Origin: Marinobacter sp. | Lineage (GTDB): Bacteria; Pseudomonadota; Gammaproteobacteria; Pseudomonadales; Oleiphilaceae | Length of the DNA stretch: 16,689 bases | Reading direction: 5' to 3' | NCBI GenBank assembly: GCA_017643965.1 | Contig: JAEPMM010000024.1 | Span: 1-16,689, forward strand | Part shown: positions 15,225 to 16,689 of the stretch, piece by piece | Position numbering within the stretch: the stretch's first letter is position 1 | Layout of the letters: each line of letters starts with the position of its first letter | The notes under the pieces: generated by a model | The model's database searches: none | Told to the model about the DNA's origin: nothing | Seen by the model: the letters and a program-made list of their open reading frames with translations, nothing else | Position numbers and translations under genes: made by a program

Positions 15225-15304
15225 CTCCCAATGTAGCGTTGACGATCCTGTGCACTCGGTCAGGGCGCCAATGACTTGTCTTCCTAAACGCTGGAGAGTT
15301 CTGT

Positions 15305-16636
15305 TTGCGGGCTGCAGTTTGGCTACCTACCTTATCCGGCTTATTGCTGATAGCGACCCTCTCTATTCCGGCGGCGGCCTCCAGTGCTCCGAGGGAGCGC
15401 CTGGCTGAAGGCATCGAGCACTACCAGAACGGTGATCTCGAATCTGCCCGGGTCGCATTTGAAGATGCCCGCGCCGCGGGACTGGAAAGCCCGTCCCTGG
15501 TCTACAACCTGGGTGTTGTCTATTACCGGCTGGGCGAGTACCGCCTGGCGGCCGCCACCTTCTCGATGCTGCTTGAGACCGAGAACAACGCGCTGGCGCA
15601 ATACAACCTCGGCCTGGTAGCCCGGGCCGCGGGAGATGCGGAAACCGCTGACGCGTGGTTTGCCCGGGCCGCCAGCCGGTCCTCACCACCGAAAATCCGG
15701 GCGTTGGCAGAGGCACGGCTGCAGCCAGCGGAAGCGGTCGCCTCGTCTGCCTTATCGCAGATTCCCCGCATGGGCTACATCTCGCTGTCCGGCGGCTACG
15801 ACAACAACATCGCCAGCGTACCCGAGGCCGGGAGCTCCGGCCGCGAAGGGGGCTTCGGCGAGCTGCTGGCGGCCGGGTCGGCCGATGTGTATCAGTTTGA
15901 CCATTCGCTGGTGCGTCTAGAGGGCGCCGCCTACTCCCGCCAGTACCCATCCGAGTCGGAATTTGACACCGATCTTCTCCAGGTAGGCGCCGGTTGGCTG
16001 CGGGAGCTCGGCCCCGGCCGTGCCGAAATCACCGCCGGCGTGAGTCAGTCCTGGTTCGATGCCGACCAACTGGAGCGAACCTACCGGCTGGATGTCTCCT
16101 ATCGATTGAATCCGTGCCCTTTTGCCGGCCCTTCGGCCCGTTGCCAGGCCACTGTGTCTTCCGGTGTGGTAGAGGGCGGTGATGGTTTTGAAGCCTACGA
16201 TGGTGAGTGGTATCAGGCCCGGTTGAAGGCGCGGAAGGATTACGCGTATTGGCGTGTGGATCTGCAGTATCGCGGTGAACTCAATAGCCGCGATGACCTG
16301 ACCGCAGGGGATCAGTTCGTCAGTGTGTCGCCCCAGCGTCACATGGCGGAAGTGGCGTTGCGTTACAAAATCTCGCAGCGCTGGCATGTGGGCATGGCCG
16401 GCAATTATCGTTACAGCCGTTACGCCGACCCCCACCGTCTGTTCGACGAGGCCGGCGTTCTGGATGTCGAGCGACGGATGGATCAGCGTACGCAGGGTAC
16501 CCTGCTGACGGAATTCGCCCTGAGCGCTGCCTGGTCGCTGCGCGGTGAGTGGATGTTCCGGGACAACCAGAGCACTCTCGAGCGATACGATCATCGGCGG
16601 CAGATGGCGATGGTGGGGATCGAGGGCTTGTTCTGA
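15305..16636 (+). CDS. TPR plus outer-membrane beta-barrel protein (Slam-like architecture)
   Basis: The 443-residue precursor has a signal peptide (1-25, ending AAA|SS), a TPR-like helical domain (about 28-145: RLAEGIEHYQNGDLESARVA, VYNLGVVYYRLGEYRLAAAT, AQYNLGLVARAAGDAETADA) and a C-terminal region (about 155-443) of alternating amphipathic strands starting GYISLSGGYDNNI and ending in GLF, a typical barrel C-terminal phenylalanine. A periplasmic TPR followed by a barrel of about 290 residues resembles Slam (DUF560, type XI secretion) translocators; other TPR-barrel exporters are alternatives, and I cannot confirm the family. C271 and C280 may form a loop disulfide. The start is TTG, chosen for GGAGAG 6 bases upstream and the signal peptide it begins. 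It stands 178 bases after the PGRD gene, same strand, with its own candidate promoter. Confidence 0.82.
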   Translation: MRAAVWLPTLSGLLLIATLSIPAAASSAPRERLAEGIEHYQNGDLESARVAFEDARAAGLESPSLVYNLGVVYYRLGEYRLAAATFSMLLETENNALAQYNLGLVARAAGDAETADAWFARAASRSSPPKIRALAEARLQPAEAVASSALSQIPRMGYISLSGGYDNNIASVPEAGSSGREGGFGELLAAGSADVYQFDHSLVRLEGAAYSRQYPSESEFDTDLLQVGAGWLRELGPGRAEITAGVSQSWFDADQLERTYRLDVSYRLNPCPFAGPSARCQATVSSGVVEGGDGFEAYDGEWYQARLKARKDYAYWRVDLQYRGELNSRDDLTAGDQFVSVSPQRHMAEVALRYKISQRWHVGMAGNYRYSRYADPHRLFDEAGVLDVERRMDQRTQGTLLTEFALSAAWSLRGEWMFRDNQSTLERYDHRRQMAMVGIEGLF

Positions 16637-16640
16637 CCGG

Positions 16641-16689
16641 TCAGCAGGTGGTGGTGTAACTGAGGAACTGGAACCCCGCCATGACAGGC
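16641..16689 (-). CDS. Possible C-terminal fragment of a minus-strand gene
   Basis: The minus strand is open from the right edge to a TGA at 16641-16643 and reads PVMAGFQFLSYTTTC before the stop. Gene-end spacing (4 bases from the convergent barrel stop) suits the compact layout, but only 15 codons are visible and I recognise no family. It may be chance. Confidence 0.3.
   Translation of the reverse strand, partial: PVMAGFQFLSYTTTC

Overview
The window is high-GC, densely packed gammaproteobacterial chromosome. It looks Marinobacter-like, close to the Pseudomonas side of the class. The main reason is synteny: the order dksA, gluQ, small membrane ORF (cbrX), cbrA, cbrB matches the Pseudomonas locus, and PBP1b is followed by an LpoP-type TPR lipoprotein, also a Pseudomonas-type pairing. 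The genus is inferred from protein character and gene order only. There are no RNA genes, insertion sequences, CRISPR arrays or phage genes, and no gene-free stretch exceeds 300 bases.

Left block (1-5836, all minus strand). Reading 5' to 3' on the minus strand, this is the stringent-response cofactor dksA, then gluQ (tRNA-Asp modification), a 58-residue membrane protein (cbrX-like), the transporter/histidine-kinase fusion cbrA, and the sigma-54 response regulator cbrB, which is cut by the left edge. Spacings are 50, 49, -11 and 6 bases, which suggests one transcriptional unit with internal control points. A strong GC hairpin lies between dksA and gluQ. In relatives, CbrA/CbrB controls carbon and nitrogen source use.

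Middle block (5837-12198). Divergent from dksA is sfsA, whose 3' end overlaps that of a convergent small Rieske protein by 17 bases. The Rieske gene is translationally coupled (ATGA) to an upstream pentapeptide-repeat gene. Upstream of that is a two-domain phosphotransferase/P-loop kinase protein. Divergent from it is mrcB (PBP1b, the bifunctional peptidoglycan synthase), coupled by ATGA to its likely outer-membrane activator lpoP. A strong bidirectional terminator closes this unit.

Right block (12199-16689). A DUF4382-type lipoprotein (minus) is divergent from a cell-envelope-looking operon (plus): an ECF-like sigma factor, a membrane-bound zinc-finger anti-sigma factor, a secreted acidic protein with PGRD repeats, and, after a probable internal promoter, a TPR plus outer-membrane beta-barrel protein of Slam-like architecture. 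This sigma/anti-sigma/secreted protein/barrel set is the least conventional part of the window and the best candidate for an undescribed system. A possible last fragment of another minus-strand gene touches the right edge.
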